From Euglena gracilis (lineage: Eukaryota > Euglenida > Euglenophyceae > Euglenales): a stretch of 64,000 nucleotides of DNA. Below are positions 50,464-60,575 of the stretch, piece after piece; the first letter of the stretch is position 1; every line of letters begins with the position of its first letter. The notes beneath the pieces were generated by a model. It worked only from the letters and a program-made list of their open reading frames with translations, searched no databases and had not been told where the DNA came from. Location: NCBI GenBank assembly GCA_039621445.1, contig CP154954.1:12270716-12334715 (forward strand), given 5' to 3'. The translations under genes and the position numbers were made by a program.

Positions 50464-51740
50464 GCCAGACGGTAGACTGGGGGGGGGGGGTCCTGGGTGG
50501 TCGGCCGACTAGTCGGCCGACCACCCAACTGGTCGGCCGACTAGGCCTGGTCGGCAGCTAGTCGGCGAGACGGGGGAGGGGGGGGGGGGGGGGTAGTGGG
50601 TGGTCGGCCGACTAGTCGGCCGACCACCCACTCTAATGTAGTTACGGGCCAGTCTCGCCGACTTTTAAGCCCCCCCCCTGAGAAATTTTTTTGTCCAAAT
50701 CACCTCAACGCCAGTCAAAACCCACCCAAATGGCTCCAGAACCCCCCAATCGGGGGTGGTGAATATGCAAAAAAACTGGGGCAAAATGTCCATTTTGGGC
50801 CACTTTTGGCAAAAGAACACCTCTCCCCGTTGTATATAAGTTCTAAGTCAAAATAAGTCATTTGACACAAAAAGGACTTGTAGCCCTCCAAGTTATATTG
50901 CCAACATAGAAGGGATTTTGTTATTTGAGGGGGGGGTGCGGGGGGGGTGCGGGGGGCGGAGCCCCCCCCCCCCGCCTATGCCAAAGTGAGCCACAAAAAC
51001 GACTTAACCCCGGAGTATGTTGCCAACATAGAAGGGATTTTGTTATTGGAGGGGGGGGGGGGGGGGCGGAGCCCCCCCCCCGCCTATGCCAAAGTGAGCC
51101 ACAAAAACGACTTAACCCCGGAGTACGTTGCCAACAGAGAAGGGCTTTTGTTATTTGAGGGGGGGCGGGCGGGGGGCGGAGCCCCCCCGCCTATGCCAAA
51201 GTGAGCCACAAAACGACTTAGCCCCCGAGTATGATGCCAACACAGAAGGGATTTTGTTATCTGAGGCTCGGATGGGGGTGGAGGAGGGAGTTTTCAGCCT
51301 GTCGTGATGCAGAATGCTTGCATTTCTAAAGGATTTTCATGTAATCCCTGTTTCGTCATTGGTTTTTTACCCCTCCGGACCCCATCAAGGGCCCACCGAG
51401 CCCCCACCGACCAAAGATTTCCATCTGAGGGTGTTCCTGTTGGTGTAAGGCCCTTATTTGGACACATCCGGACCATTTCCGGGTGGTTTGGACCCGCCAC
51501 AGACCATTTTTATGACCACCGACTAGCCACCGACTAGTTTGCATACAATTTTCTTCATAAAAAGTCGGCGAGACTGGCCCGTAACTACATTAGAGTGGGT
51601 GGTCGGCTGACTAATCCGCCAACCACCCACTACCCCCCCCCCCCCCGTCTCGCCGACTAGCTGCCGACCAGGCCTAGTCGGCCGACTAGTCGGCCGACCA
51701 CCCAGGACCGCCCCCCCCCCCAGTCTACCGCCTAGAGCCA
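50464..51740. mobile_element. Mutator-like element, 1.28 kb, TSD CTACAACCAGT
   Basis: A perfect 11-bp duplication CTACAACCAGT (50453-50463; 51741-51751) flanks ~195-bp terminal inverted repeats (50470-50668 against 51543-51734) built from TAGTCGGCCGACCACCCA units that are themselves palindromic. Long TIRs and 9-11-bp TSDs are typical of MULEs. No transposase; non-autonomous. It disrupts ORF2. Confidence 0.9.
50885..51265. repeat. Tandem repeat inside the MULE, ~111-bp period
   Basis: About three and a half units, each with a GGGGGCGGAGCCCCC hairpin, CCTATGCCAAAGTGAGCC and GAAGGGATTTTGTTAT. Units differ mostly in the length of G and C runs. Confidence 0.9.
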
Positions 51741-52478
51741 CTACAACCAGTCCGAGGGGCAGACGCGGCCCCTGGACAACACGGAGGTGGAGCGGAAGCT
51801 GCGGCAGCTGCAGCTGAACCCCCCGCTGGAGATGGTGCGGGTCACCGTGTGGAAGAAGACGAGAAGAAGGTGTGTCTCTCAGTGTGACTGTGTCATATGT
51901 GGGTGTTTGCAGGTGTGGTGGTTTGTCTGGAATGAGTTTGTCTCTGGAAACTCTATTGGTGTGCAGGGTTCAGCATTGGAGCGCGTGCAATGCATTGGAA
52001 GTCAGATTTGATTTGCGCATTTGCGCGCACAAGCACACAGTACCTTTTTACTTGCGCATTTGCGCGCACGTACATGCACAATGTGTTTATTTGCGCATTT
52101 GCGCGGACATACACATGTCGTTTGTTTTATTTGCGCAATTGCGCGCGCATCCCTTCATTGTCCCCACAGAGGACCACTACGTGCTGATGTCGGGGCAGCA
52201 CATCACCTCGGCGCTGAAGCGCTGGGTGGAGGGCTTCAGGTCCCAGAAGTTGAACCCCTTAGTTGCACTAAGGCTTCTTGTCTGTTTATGGCCGGCGCTA
52301 ACTTCGCTTCTGGCCCAGTTTGCTGCGTGGTGAGTGGCCAGGGACCCCTTACACCAGTCCTCTTTTGTTGCTCCCCCTGGCCGGGTGAGTAACTCTGGTG
52401 TAATTCCAGCGCTGTATCCCAGAAGTTGAACCCCCCGAAGGGTTCAGCCCTGCATTTGTTTGTGTGTTTTCTATTTTG

Positions 52479-52567
52479 CCCCTCTCGTGCAGCCCCTCTC
52501 GTGCAGCCCCACTCGTGCAGCCCCTCTCGTGCAGCCCCTCTCGTGCAGCCCCTCTCGTGCAGCCCCT
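52479..52567. repeat. Six-fold CCCCTCTCGTGCAGC tandem repeat in ORF2 intron
   Basis: Period 15 bp, each unit a pyrimidine tract plus CGTGCAG, i.e. a textbook 3' splice-site context, placed 40-130 bp before the exon at 52612. Just upstream an 18-bp direct repeat TCCCAGAAGTTGAACCCC (52241-52258; 52417-52434) brackets 158 bp of non-coding sequence. Confidence 0.85.
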
Positions 52568-53958
52568 CCTGTGTCTGAAATACAAAGGTTCAAGTGCAGG
52601 GCTGTTGCCAGGGCAAGTACGTCCTCGCCACCATCCTCCACCCCATGACCCCGGTGCACCTGCGGCGGGCCGCCGGCGGAGACGCGCAGGCCATCCAGTC
52701 GGCGGTGAAGGAGCTGTCCATCCCCCAGTTCGCCAACCTCCTGGTGAAGGGGAAGGACATCTCCACGGTGCCGACGGTGCGGCTGGCGGCGGCCTACCGG
52801 CAGGCCGGCTGGGACCGGTCGGTCCCCCAGGTGTGAGCCCACTGCCAGTCTGCCTGTGCATTGAATGACAGTGTACTGTTTTATTTGCACAATTGCGCGC
52901 ATCAAAAGTGGATACATGCATAATGCATTCCTCCTGCGATGCATGGATGAGGTGTGTGTGTCTTATGTCATTGCCTCAAGGCGAGGTCATCAAGATGTGG
53001 GGGCCGCTGCAGCGGCTGGTGGAGGAGACCCCCGAGGCGGTGGCGGGCCTCCTCAGCGTGGAGTCGGCGCTGGCGGCGAGGGGCCGCACGCTGCTGTCCT
53101 CCCACATGCGGTCCCTCCGGCGCCTGCTGACCCCCGAGGCGCGGGCCCAGGTGGCGGCGGCGCTGCAGAGCCCGGAGATCGGGCTGGCCCAGCTGGAGCA
53201 GGCGGTGACGGAGGCCACCCACGAGATGTGGGTGGCCTTCACGCGGAGGAGCGACAACCCCAACATCCACGGCCAGATCGGTGTGCCAGTGCTCTGGGGT
53301 CTGGGGTGCAACTGTGGTGTTGGATATGACAGCAGACCAGCACGCGCGCACGGTGGATTGCATGCTGTGCGGTAGTGTAACTGTAGTCTCCCTCACTCAC
53401 TGCCCCCATCACAGTGCACAACGCGACGGAGAGGAGCCGCTTCAAGCGGACGGTGCCCGTCGCCGCCCTGCAAGTGGCGCGGCTCGGGTCGTGGACCTGG
53501 AGCCCGGTGGAGCCGAGGCCCTGGCGGCGGTGCTGACCGCCCCCTTCTGGGTGGAGGCGCAGTTCGAGGAGCTGCGGGCCTCCTTCGCGCTGCTGGCGGT
53601 GGAGTCGGAGATCACGTCCAAGGAGGGCGGGGCCTTCCAGGAGGTGGTGGCGGCCAGGCCGGCCGGTGAGGAGAAAGGAGTGCGGTGCCTGGTCTACAAG
53701 GCCAGCGGAGAGGGGGTACCGGCGGAGGCGCTGGGGGCCGCAGTGGGCCTCGTCATCGTCGAGGTCACCCAAAACACCGGCTCAGGGTCCTGTTTAGTTG
53801 AATTCTTCCTTTTTAAAAAGTGTTCCTGTTTTATTTGCGCATTTGCGCGCTTCAAAAATAAAATAACGGTTCTGATTGACACCTTCAGGTGCACACAGAT
53901 CCTTCCGCTGTTTGATGTGTCACAAGTATTTTTTATGCGCGCATTTGCGCAAAAGTTA

Positions 53959-54236
53959 TGTCGACTGTCGGGGGGCGTCCGACAGTCAAAAATGGCAGGG
54001 CGGAAGCTTTTGAAAACACGGAATTTTTCATTCCGCGCAGAACGCGCGTTCTATAGGAAAAGCCTAATTTGAGGTTCCAATTCAGCACAATTTGCTTCCG
54101 CAGACTTTTGTGGGTTTCTTTGTTGCATACAATTGAGAATTGAAGTCCTCAAGAATTATTTCATTGAAGAATTGTCATTTTTGAGAATTTCAAGTTCAAA
54201 GGTCAGGTCCCACCTTTCCTCATTCACGGTGGGTCA
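53959..54236 (+). other. Candidate 5' LTR / leader region
   Basis: Begins TGTCGACTGTCGG; GACTGTCGG (53963-53971) and CCGACAGTC (53979-53987) form a perfect 9-bp stem. AT-rich afterwards, with no ORF. The primer-binding site was not identified with confidence. Confidence 0.4.
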
Positions 54237-57200
54237 TTGTTGCTTTTTGACCACCATTTCAGTGAACAAAACACCACCCTTACCCATTCTCAATCTTTTG
54301 CATGCCGGAAGAAAGGAGGAGTGAAATGGCCTCATGGGGATCAAAGTTTGGAGAAACATTTTCATTGGAGCGGAATTTTGATTTTGTACAAGATTTCCAC
54401 GAAAAAGCTAATTCGATCCTACGCACCCCCCTCTGGTCGGGGGGGTATACCAGTGGGCGAAACGGGGGGTGGCCTGAGCCCTCCACCACCCGGAAAAACA
54501 CTGGGCCCTGGCCAGGGAATGGCAGCCCCAGGGGTGGGTGACGGGCAGGAATCAGCCGGCCAGGGGGCTGGGGTTTTCGGTCCGACACCCGCAGGGGGGG
54601 CGCCCGGGGTAAACATGGTACGCAGAGGAGTTTTTGCCAACCCAGTTGACAAAAAAATTTTCAGCCCAGAAAATACGGACAATTTTGATGGCACAGCCAG
54701 CAGTAATCTTGCTGAAGATTTAAACATGATTACAGAGACAGGTTCTGCTGGTCATACCAACAGAATCTGTGGAAATGTTGGAAGTTGCAGCCCTCGGCTA
54801 AACATGATTAACAGAGGCAGCTTCAACTCTGTTGGTGAAGGATTTTTGGAATCAGTGAACCTGAATTCTTCTGCATCTGTGGAAATCAGTGAACTTTTTT
54901 TGGAATCAGTGAACCTGAATTCTTCTGCATCTGTGGAAATAAGGAATTCTCAATCACAAATTGGCTCTGATGCGTGTTCAGAAATTTCAAGCTCAGACTT
55001 TTCAGGTGGGAACCCAGAAAATGTGTTTGGAATTAACATGATAACGGCCAGTCCCCAGGAATCACAGGGGGGGGATGAAAATCAGTTGGTACAATGGACA
55101 GGTTCACCCCCCCAGTATCAAAGCGACAGTGAAATTGACAGTGACAGGGGGTCGGGACCCAGCCAGTTTGAAGAAACAGAACAACTTTTGGTGGCTGCAG
55201 GTTGGATACCCCCCAGGTTTCAGATTTTTGGTCCAAATCAGTTTCCAAATTTTGGAGCCGAAATACCCCAGATTGAGGGGGTAACTCCAATTTTATTGTT
55301 GGAAGACAGGGGGACAGCCAGCCACAACGAAATAACTGTCGATGGACAGACATTTTTTTCGGAATCGACCAGAATGTATTCTGAATCAAAATTTTCTGGG
55401 GTGCAATCTGTAAATCTGGGTTGTGGTGCATCATCATCGGGGGTGTTTAATGTGGCAACATCAAAAACCCAGGTGGAGGAGGAAAGAACCCCAGCCACCT
55501 GATTTAGGAGTTCAGGTGAGGGGGGTTGACATTTCAGATTGGGACGCATGGGATAATTGGGCCCAGGGGGGATTGCCAATTAGCTGAGCTGAACCGAAGT
55601 TTAACTCACTGGGAAAGTATTATACCCCCCCAGGTTGTTGTGGAAAACCGGCTGGAAAATTTTGAGCGAGAATTGGGTGCAAAAAATTCTCGAGCACAGG
55701 CTGAACTTTTACATTTAATTCAGGAAAATGTGGAACGGCGAAATGCTGAAATTTGCAGCCAGTTTGAACAGCAAAAACAGAAAACTCAGGAGGAAATTCA
55801 GCAGTCAGTCAGCCATTTTATTTCACAGTGCCAGCAAGGGGGGAATGCTGTGGAAAATATTGCAAACTGCCACAAGCAACTTTTGTCAATCGAAGTTGAA
55901 AGACAGGTTGAAGGAAAATCCCAGATTTTTGAGAAATCTGTGAAGAGCTTTTTGGATGGGCAGTTGAGCGAAATTTTGAAAAGGGAAAAGGAAATTGAAG
56001 CCAGATTTTCAGGTATTTTTGACCAAGTTGGGATTTGTTCTCGGGCTGCGGGAGAAAACAAATTGGAGTTGCAAAAAGAGATTTCTGCGCTTCAGAATGC
56101 AAACCGTGAGCTGTGCTCTGGGGTAAACCAACGATTCACTGAAATTGCTGCTGGGCTGAAAACTGTTGGGGAGGACTCTAAGACAAATTTTGGAACACTA
56201 GTAAGTGATATGCAGCAGCGATTTCAGACAGTGAATCAGGAGAGCAAAGCTCTGGGGGACAGATTGGCTGGGATCGAGAAATTTCTGGGCAGCCAGGAGG
56301 TGCCTTGGGACAAAGTTGTTGAAATGATGGGGAAAACAGAAGAAACGATACAAATTCAGGTTCGGAGGGAAATGGCAGCTCAGGTCAGAAAAATGATGGA
56401 AATCATGATGACCCAAATGATGGAGGAAAAAATGAGACAAGTGCAAAAAGAAGAACATTTTGACAAGTGGCGAAATGACATGGAAAATTGTATGAAACAG
56501 CAGTTTTGTGCGATTTTGGGCAAAATTCAAACAGATTTTTCGAAGGAAAAAAGCCATGGGGAGGTTGTCCAAAATCTGTGCAACAATTTTGAGGCACGGT
56601 TGAAGGCAATTGAAAGGAGGGTGCAACAAGTTTTGACTGAAACGGTTCAGCCCAAGGCATCTACGGTGACACAGCACAAGCCAGTTTTTAAGCCGAATTC
56701 TGGTTTTGTTGGAATTAAGGGAGTGAAGCCGGTTCAGCCAATTGAAATCTGGGATCTTAATCTGGGATTGGAAGGGGGCCCAGATTTAGGGGATGGATCA
56801 TTAATGGTGGGCCAGGTGAGTATCAATGCCATAGGGGGGGCATCTGAACGGTCACCAATGATGACTGTGGCGTCTGCAGCTAAACAACACATTTTGCGAA
56901 ATGTTGTTGTCCCGAAATTTTCAGGTCATGCAGGTGATTGGCCAAACTTCAAGGATGAGTGGGGGAGATTCATCCGAAAATTCAATCAAGTTTCAGAAGC
57001 TGATAAATTGGGCCTCCTAGAACTTTGTTTGGATGATTTGGGGAAAAAACAGCTGAATTTGCATTTGGATGAAATGGGGGAGACACTCACTTTCAATGAA
57101 GTGTGGGCCAAGTTGGATGCCTGGCATTCGAGAAATGAAGAGTTTGGGGCCAGAAAAAACTTTCGGGATCTTACATTATGCCATCAAGGGAGGGTTACAA

Positions 57201-57892
57201 GTCGTGATCGGGAAAATTTCAAGGTGGACTTCAAGTTGTGTCGACAGAAAATCAAGGATGCTAGTGAGGGGGAGGTGAAAAGATTACTCATCGAAAAAAT
57301 GCCTCCTTTTATTGTGCATTGGATTACTGATGAGGAAGAACGGATCAAAACCAGCCAACCAACCGTTCGAATGAACTATCCACAGCCAACCTCCACAGCC
57401 ATTATGGAAAATTTTGTGATGATTTTCGCTGGGAAGAAACCCACAAGGGTCACAAAATTGAGTGAGACGGAATTCGAAATTGTGTTGCCTGATGTGCAAA
57501 GTTGTGAAACACTCAAAAGTTACAATGGGAAAGAATTTAATGATTCCAATGTTTTGGTTCGGGTTCGAGAAAATGAACCAAATTTGAGTGTTGAAGACAT
57601 TTTCCGTCTCGTGACTTCAAAATTGGCACTCAGAGATCGGCAAGACTTAATGCTAAACCCCAATCACAGCCAAACCTCATACAGACGTTCTCGATCGGTG
57701 GGGGCGGAGAACAAAGGGGGAAAATCCAACAGTCGGGAGGGTTCCCCCTCAAAGAAACGTTCTTTTTCTGGAAAGCAGGTGGCATCTCCAACATCTTCTA
57801 CACCCAAGTCCACAGGTTCTGACTTGCCCAATGCTTCGAATGGTCCTGTTCCCATTTCCAGAAACTCGTTGCGTTCTCCATTTATGTGGTGA
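54237..57892 (+). pseudogene. Gag (long, with N-terminal extension)
   Basis: Two open blocks, 54237-55502 and 55526-57892, joined by a bridge in a third frame (reads DISDWDAWDNW near 55534-55566), so one long ORF broken by two small indels. The N-terminal block is Ser/Glu/Asn-rich, with recurring LNMI-type motifs (four times) and an 18-residue duplication (SVNLNSSASVEISELFLE, unit 54 bp, from 54841). Next is a long coiled coil (55630-56660). The capsid-like part (about 56930-57340) starts VPKFSGHAGDWPNFKDEWGR and contains LTFNEVWAKLDAWH, as expected for Ty3 Gag. The C-terminal part is Ser/Lys-rich. The total of about 1200 residues is far longer than usual Ty3 Gag (300-450). Confidence 0.75.
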
Positions 57893-57977
57893 GGGGTTTA
57901 GTCTGTTCATCTTGCATTTGGGAGGGGAGATAGGATGGTTTGTTGTGTTGTCCTTTTTCCCATGTCCACTGAAAGTC

Positions 57978-58331
57978 ATGCCCAAATCTTACCCACAAAA
58001 TGCAGAACTTCCAAAATCTGTGCCAAATACCAATGGTGGAGTTTGGGTTCAAGCACCACCAAAATCGTCTCCTTGGCCAACTTGGCAACCCCAAAATCAA
58101 AACCAAAACTCTTGGAAAGGCCAAAGTTTCAAGGGTGCTCAAAATTATCAAGGCCAAGGACGATATGGGGGAAGGGGGTACAGCCAATCGAATGAAAATT
58201 GGAATCAACAATCTTCCCAAAAAGGAAAAGGCAAAGGCAAAGGCCAAGGGAAAGATTCTTCCAAAGGCAACGGTTGGAAGGGAGGGGGGTACAATTCAAA
58301 CCGAAATGTTACACCCCCAGTCCATCTTTAG
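57978..58331 (+). CDS. Basic Gln/Gly/Lys-rich nucleic-acid-binding segment
   Basis: From MPKSYPQNAELPKS to a TAG at 58329. Contains QNQNQNSWKGQSFKG, GRYGGRGYSQS and a KGKGKGKGQGKDSSKG run: an RGG/GK-type RNA-binding region taking the place of a nucleocapsid. It is in the same frame as the downstream methyltransferase-protease ORF and separated from it only by that single TAG. How it joins Gag (ending at 57892 in another frame) is unclear: frameshift, splice or damage. Confidence 0.6.
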   Translation: MPKSYPQNAELPKSVPNTNGGVWVQAPPKSSPWPTWQPQNQNQNSWKGQSFKGAQNYQGQGRYGGRGYSQSNENWNQQSSQKGKGKGKGQGKDSSKGNGWKGGGYNSNRNVTPPVHL

Positions 58332-60575
58332 GGACGCCGGGGTCATGTTTTTGAGGGGTTTACATCCTCGGGCATTAAAAACCCCCGCAATATTTTGCAT
58401 AACCCAACCACATCTCCATGTGGAGAATGTTACCATGTTGGAGAATGTGTATATCTATCTTCCAGTCCCTCTATCTCAGGTTCAAAGTCAACCAATCAAG
58501 AGTTTGCAATGCCGAAGACAGGCAATGGTGCAACTGAAGGCAATTCAATGAATTCATCATCAACAATTGACTCAAGAAGGCAAGTGGCCTCGAGCCAATG
58601 GCAGCCCGTGTCGAGGAAGGGCAAGCCGGGCAAACCGTGGACTCGACCCAAACCGTGGACCAGGTGTGCAAGCCAGGAGAGTGCACGGCCCAGTTTCAAC
58701 AATTATTATGGTTGTTTGAGTGGAAGAGGATCCATCAAAGGTGTGGGAAGCAGGAGAATTCCCAAGGCGTTGGATTTGTTTTCGGGAAAAGGATCTGTGG
58801 GGAAGTGTTTGGAGGAAAACGGATACCAGGTGGTATCTTTGGATGTCAACCCAAAATTTCACCCAACCCACGTAACAGACATTTTGGAGTGGGATTATCG
58901 CAAATACCCCCAGGGATACTTTGAAGTTATTGCGGCCGGTGTGCCATGCACGGAGTATAGCCTTGCAAAAACGATAGGGGGTAGGGACATGCAAACGGCA
59001 GATCGCCTTGTCGATAAAAACATGGAGATCGTGGAATATTTTCAACCCAAATTGTGGTGGATTGAAAATCCCCGTACGGGATATTTACCCAAACGGCAAT
59101 GTGTTCGAAATTTGAATTTCATTGATGTTGATTATTGCCAATTTTCTGATTGGGGATATCAAAAACCAACCCGTATTTGGGGGAGTGAGAATCTCTTAAG
59201 TTTGAAGGACAAAATTTGTGATGGAAAAACCTGCCCCAACATGGTGTTGAAGGAGGGGGGCAGGTGGGCACACAAGGAGCAATTGGGTGGGAGGCATATG
59301 CATACGAGCACACATCAAAAATGGAGAATGCCTCAAAATTTGATTGAATATCTTCTTTCGGCCCTTGATTTTAAGGAGGAGAAATTTTCCTTCAAAAGGG
59401 AGGACTATGCCGTGAGAAACTCCTTTGTGAAATTGATTGAGGAGAAATTTCAAAGGAGAGCCGAAATGGATTGTTTTGCCTCAACCAAAAATTCTCAATG
59501 TGCTTCTTTTTTGACGAAGGAGGAAAATGCCTTGAGCGTTGATTGGGGGAAGGGGGGCACGGTGTGGTTGAATCCCCCATGGTCGTTATGGCATAAGGTG
59601 GCAAAAAAGTTGCAAAAAACCCCGTGTGATGCAATTTGCATTGTTCCCGATTGGCAAAGGGGATGGGTGAGAGAACTTGTGCGAAAGGCGACACAAAAAT
59701 TGTATTTTCAGCCTGGAACAAAGCTTTTCGAAGTGGATGGGAAACCCATGGGAGGTGTGAAGTGGGGAGTTTGGGCCTTGTTGATAGAGGGTGATAAGCC
59801 CCCCACTAGCACTAACACGCCTAAGGAACCAAAGGTTGTACGTTTGAAGTCGCGTATGGTGAAAAATTCACCCACAGGGGTAAGCAAATTTTCCAAGGAT
59901 AGGCAACTTTTGATTCGCACAAAGGTAATTTTGGTCAATGGGGAGGAACGGGATATGGATATTTTGGTGGATACGGGGGCGGAAGCAAACCTCATAAGGC
60001 AAGGATTTGTAAGCGATCACCTAATGCACTCGGCTGAAAATCCCCTTAAGTTTGAAACGGCTAACGGCCAAGTTTTAAGAGGGGGGACAAGGTGCACTAA
60101 GGTGAGAATGAAGTTGCTTGGGGAGGAGAATAATGGGACACCACCCGAATGTTTTGAGTATGAAGTGGAATTTTACGAAGCAAACATAAAAGTGGATGCC
60201 ATTTTGTCATTCCCATGGCTTGCCCAAGCAAAACTTGGAGTTTTTCCACATCACCGAGCTTTGGTTTTGGAAACCCCCGAGCTCACATTTTTGTTTGGTG
60301 TGCGTGATTTCAGAAAACGGCGACACTCAAACACTTCAAAAAGTTTGCCCCAAGAGGGGGGCACGGCCCATTTGCACAAATTTGGTTTCCAACTACCTTT
60401 GAGTGGGTTTGATCAAAGAAGTCGCTTTTTGGATGACCGAACCCTGAATTTTTTGCACAAAAATTTGAACGTGTCCGAAGCAAACCCCCAACCCATCCGA
60501 CGGATGATAATTGCAAGGTGGGGGGGGGGGATGCAAATAATGAAGAGGAGGAAGATAAGGATGAAGGCAAGTTAA
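58332..60575 (+). CDS. C5-MTase-like + Dam-like + aspartic protease Pol segment
   Basis: Continuous frame after the TAG; numbering below is from the first ATG (58395). Just after it is a Cys/His cluster (CGECYHVGEC). Residues ~123-320 resemble a cytosine-5 DNA methyltransferase: motif I ALDLFSGKGSVGK (125-137), motif IV-like GVPCTEYS with candidate catalytic Cys185, motif VI-like WIENPRTG (Glu224). Residues ~330-460 resemble the Dam-like N6-adenine methyltransferase domain of DIRS and related retroelements: MDCFAS (358-363) and NPPW (393-396, compare DPPY). The aspartic protease follows with DTGA (526-529). The methyltransferase target-recognition part is short, so activity is uncertain. The frame ends in a poly-G run where the RT frame takes over. 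Confidence 0.8.
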   Translation, partial: GRRGHVFEGFTSSGIKNPRNILHNPTTSPCGECYHVGECVYLSSSPSISGSKSTNQEFAMPKTGNGATEGNSMNSSSTIDSRRQVASSQWQPVSRKGKPGKPWTRPKPWTRCASQESARPSFNNYYGCLSGRGSIKGVGSRRIPKALDLFSGKGSVGKCLEENGYQVVSLDVNPKFHPTHVTDILEWDYRKYPQGYFEVIAAGVPCTEYSLAKTIGGRDMQTADRLVDKNMEIVEYFQPKLWWIENPRTGYLPKRQCVRNLNFIDVDYCQFSDWGYQKPTRIWGSENLLSLKDKICDGKTCPNMVLKEGGRWAHKEQLGGRHMHTSTHQKWRMPQNLIEYLLSALDFKEEKFSFKREDYAVRNSFVKLIEEKFQRRAEMDCFASTKNSQCASFLTKEENALSVDWGKGGTVWLNPPWSLWHKVAKKLQKTPCDAICIVPDWQRGWVRELVRKATQKLYFQPGTKLFEVDGKPMGGVKWGVWALLIEGDKPPTSTNTPKEPKVVRLKSRMVKNSPTGVSKFSKDRQLLIRTKVILVNGEERDMDILVDTGAEANLIRQGFVSDHLMHSAENPLKFETANGQVLRGGTRCTKVRMKLLGEENNGTPPECFEYEVEFYEANIKVDAILSFPWLAQAKLGVFPHHRALVLETPELTFLFGVRDFRKRRHSNTSKSLPQEGGTAHLHKFGFQLPLSGFDQRSRFLDDRTLNFLHKNLNVSEANPQPIRRMIIARWGGGMQIMKRRKIRMKAS

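Larger units (their letters stand above)
50180..53779 (+). pseudogene. ORF2 of TIR element 2, ParB-like domain protein
   Basis: Exon 1 begins MPKSDDFLSQFGRIAVPGQA, then an Ala/Glu/Pro-rich linker, then RPRSTARNLPIAEVYKEEV and LPLDVLHVD. The gene is split here by a Mutator-like element and resumes at 51741 with YNQSEGQTRPLDNTEVERKL, one base out of frame. After an intron with four palindromes (51873-52169) comes EDHYVLMSGQHITSAL. The order LPLDVL ... E-x-L-x-x-L ... YxLxSGQHxxxAL resembles ParB/DGQHR-type nucleotide-binding domains, known from partition proteins and some modification proteins. Further exons: 52612-52832 (KYVLATILHPMTPVHLRR), 52981-53281 (GEVIKMWGPLQRLVEETPEA) and 53415-53779, with GTGTGA/CTCAAG and GTGTGC/ATCACAG splice sites. 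One further frame break lies near 53480. Function in the element is unknown; it is absent from the shorter copy at 2517-7140. Confidence 0.5.
45150..53958 (+). mobile_element. TIR element 2, longest copy, right end cut off
   Basis: Starts CTTAGGCGGCCGAATTCGC at 45150. The flank TCACAACCA continues uninterrupted in LR copy 2 as ...ACCAAGGTGATG, so the boundary is firm and the predicted 4-bp TSD is ACCA. It carries ORF1 (46307-49127), a possible minus-strand exon (49563-49872) and ORF2 (50180-53779), with at least 17 GCGC-AWTT-GCGC palindromes in the leader, introns and spacers. The last palindrome (53935-53952) is followed within ~10 bp by the retrotransposon, so the right terminal repeat should lie beyond that insertion, outside the window. 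Confidence 0.7.

Noticed and set aside
50885-51265. CRISPR-like array
   Set aside because: Repeats are ~111 bp with no unique spacers and lie inside a MULE of a eukaryotic genome.
58760-59350. Stand-alone restriction-modification methyltransferase or bacterial contamination
   Set aside because: In frame with retroviral-type protease and followed by RT, integrase and chromodomain.
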